A stretch of 5,471 bases of DNA from Candidatus Latescibacterota bacterium (GTDB lineage: Bacteria; Latescibacterota; UBA2968; GCA-2709665): the NCBI GenBank assembly GCA_030746455.1, contig JASLMQ010000023.1:1-5471 (forward strand), read 5' to 3'. Below are positions 5,413-5,471 of the stretch, piece after piece; within the stretch, counting starts at the first letter, position 1, and each line of letters opens with the position of its first letter. The position numbers and the translations under genes are program-made. The notes under the pieces are model-generated. The model saw only the letters and a list, made by a program, of their open reading frames with translations, was not told the DNA's origin and did not search any database.

Positions 5413-5471
5413 TGACCAAGGCAGAGATGACCGGTCGCGAACGGATTCTCACGACGATTCGGCACGAGGAG
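5412..5471 (+). CDS. N-terminus of a further UroD-fold protein, cut by the window end
   Basis: Only the first 20 codons are present, open to the window edge. The residues GRERILTTIRHEE (8-20) match the N-terminal pattern of UroD-like proteins, in which R-E-R and a hydrophobic helix precede H-x-E-P-D-R, as in both other UroD-fold proteins here. Its ATG overlaps the DUF1638 stop by one base (TGATG, 5410-5414), which implies translational coupling, and GGGGGGAG lies about 7 nt upstream. An in-frame ATG at 5427 is an alternative start. The family call rests on a short stretch plus context. Confidence 0.7.
   Translation, partial: MTKAEMTGRERILTTIRHEE

Noticed and set aside
1..5471. CRISPR arrays, tRNA or rRNA genes, insertion sequences, attachment sites
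   Set aside because: No regularly spaced repeats, cloverleaf-like segments, transposase-like proteins or terminal inverted repeats were seen on reading both strands.

Overview
The window is GC-rich bacterial DNA carrying four to five tightly packed genes of corrinoid/UroD-fold C1 chemistry, a small housekeeping-like sigma factor, and the tail of a transhydrogenase gene. Strong Shine-Dalgarno sites, a four-region sigma-70 protein and PntB point to a bacterium. The phylum cannot be fixed from this sequence. Sets of several divergent UroD-fold proteins beside a corrinoid protein and a DUF1638 protein suggest an environmental, possibly uncultivated lineage that uses methylated compounds; this is inference.

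Layout. Positions 1-231 (+) are the C-terminus of PntB. It converges on a minus-strand pair, and the junction (232-342) holds a long two-part hairpin plus a second hairpin. The minus-strand pair is a compact sigma-70 factor (2187-1336) followed after 21 nt by a UroD-fold protein (1314-343) that has lost the usual metal-ligand motif. A 477-nt divergent region (2188-2664) contains several hairpins and two candidate promoters facing right. One is an extended -10 site. The other closely resembles a sigma-54 (-24/-12) promoter.

The rightward cluster starts with a corrinoid protein (2665-3303) of the MtaC/MtbC/MtmC type. It is followed by a UroD-fold methyltransferase-like protein (3367-4374), a roughly 216-nt gap with an orphan reading frame, a DUF1638 protein (4591-5412), and the first 20 codons of a third UroD-fold gene (5412 to the window end), coupled by a TGATG overlap.

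Working model (inference). The corrinoid protein carries a methyl group on its cobalt. One or more UroD-fold proteins move methyl groups from an unknown methylated substrate to the corrinoid, or from the corrinoid to an acceptor. The DUF1638 protein plays an unassigned accessory role. No dedicated tetrahydrofolate or coenzyme M methyltransferase and no RamA-like reductive activase lies in the window. The divergent sigma factor could control the cluster, but it could equally be a general sigma factor that happens to sit next door.
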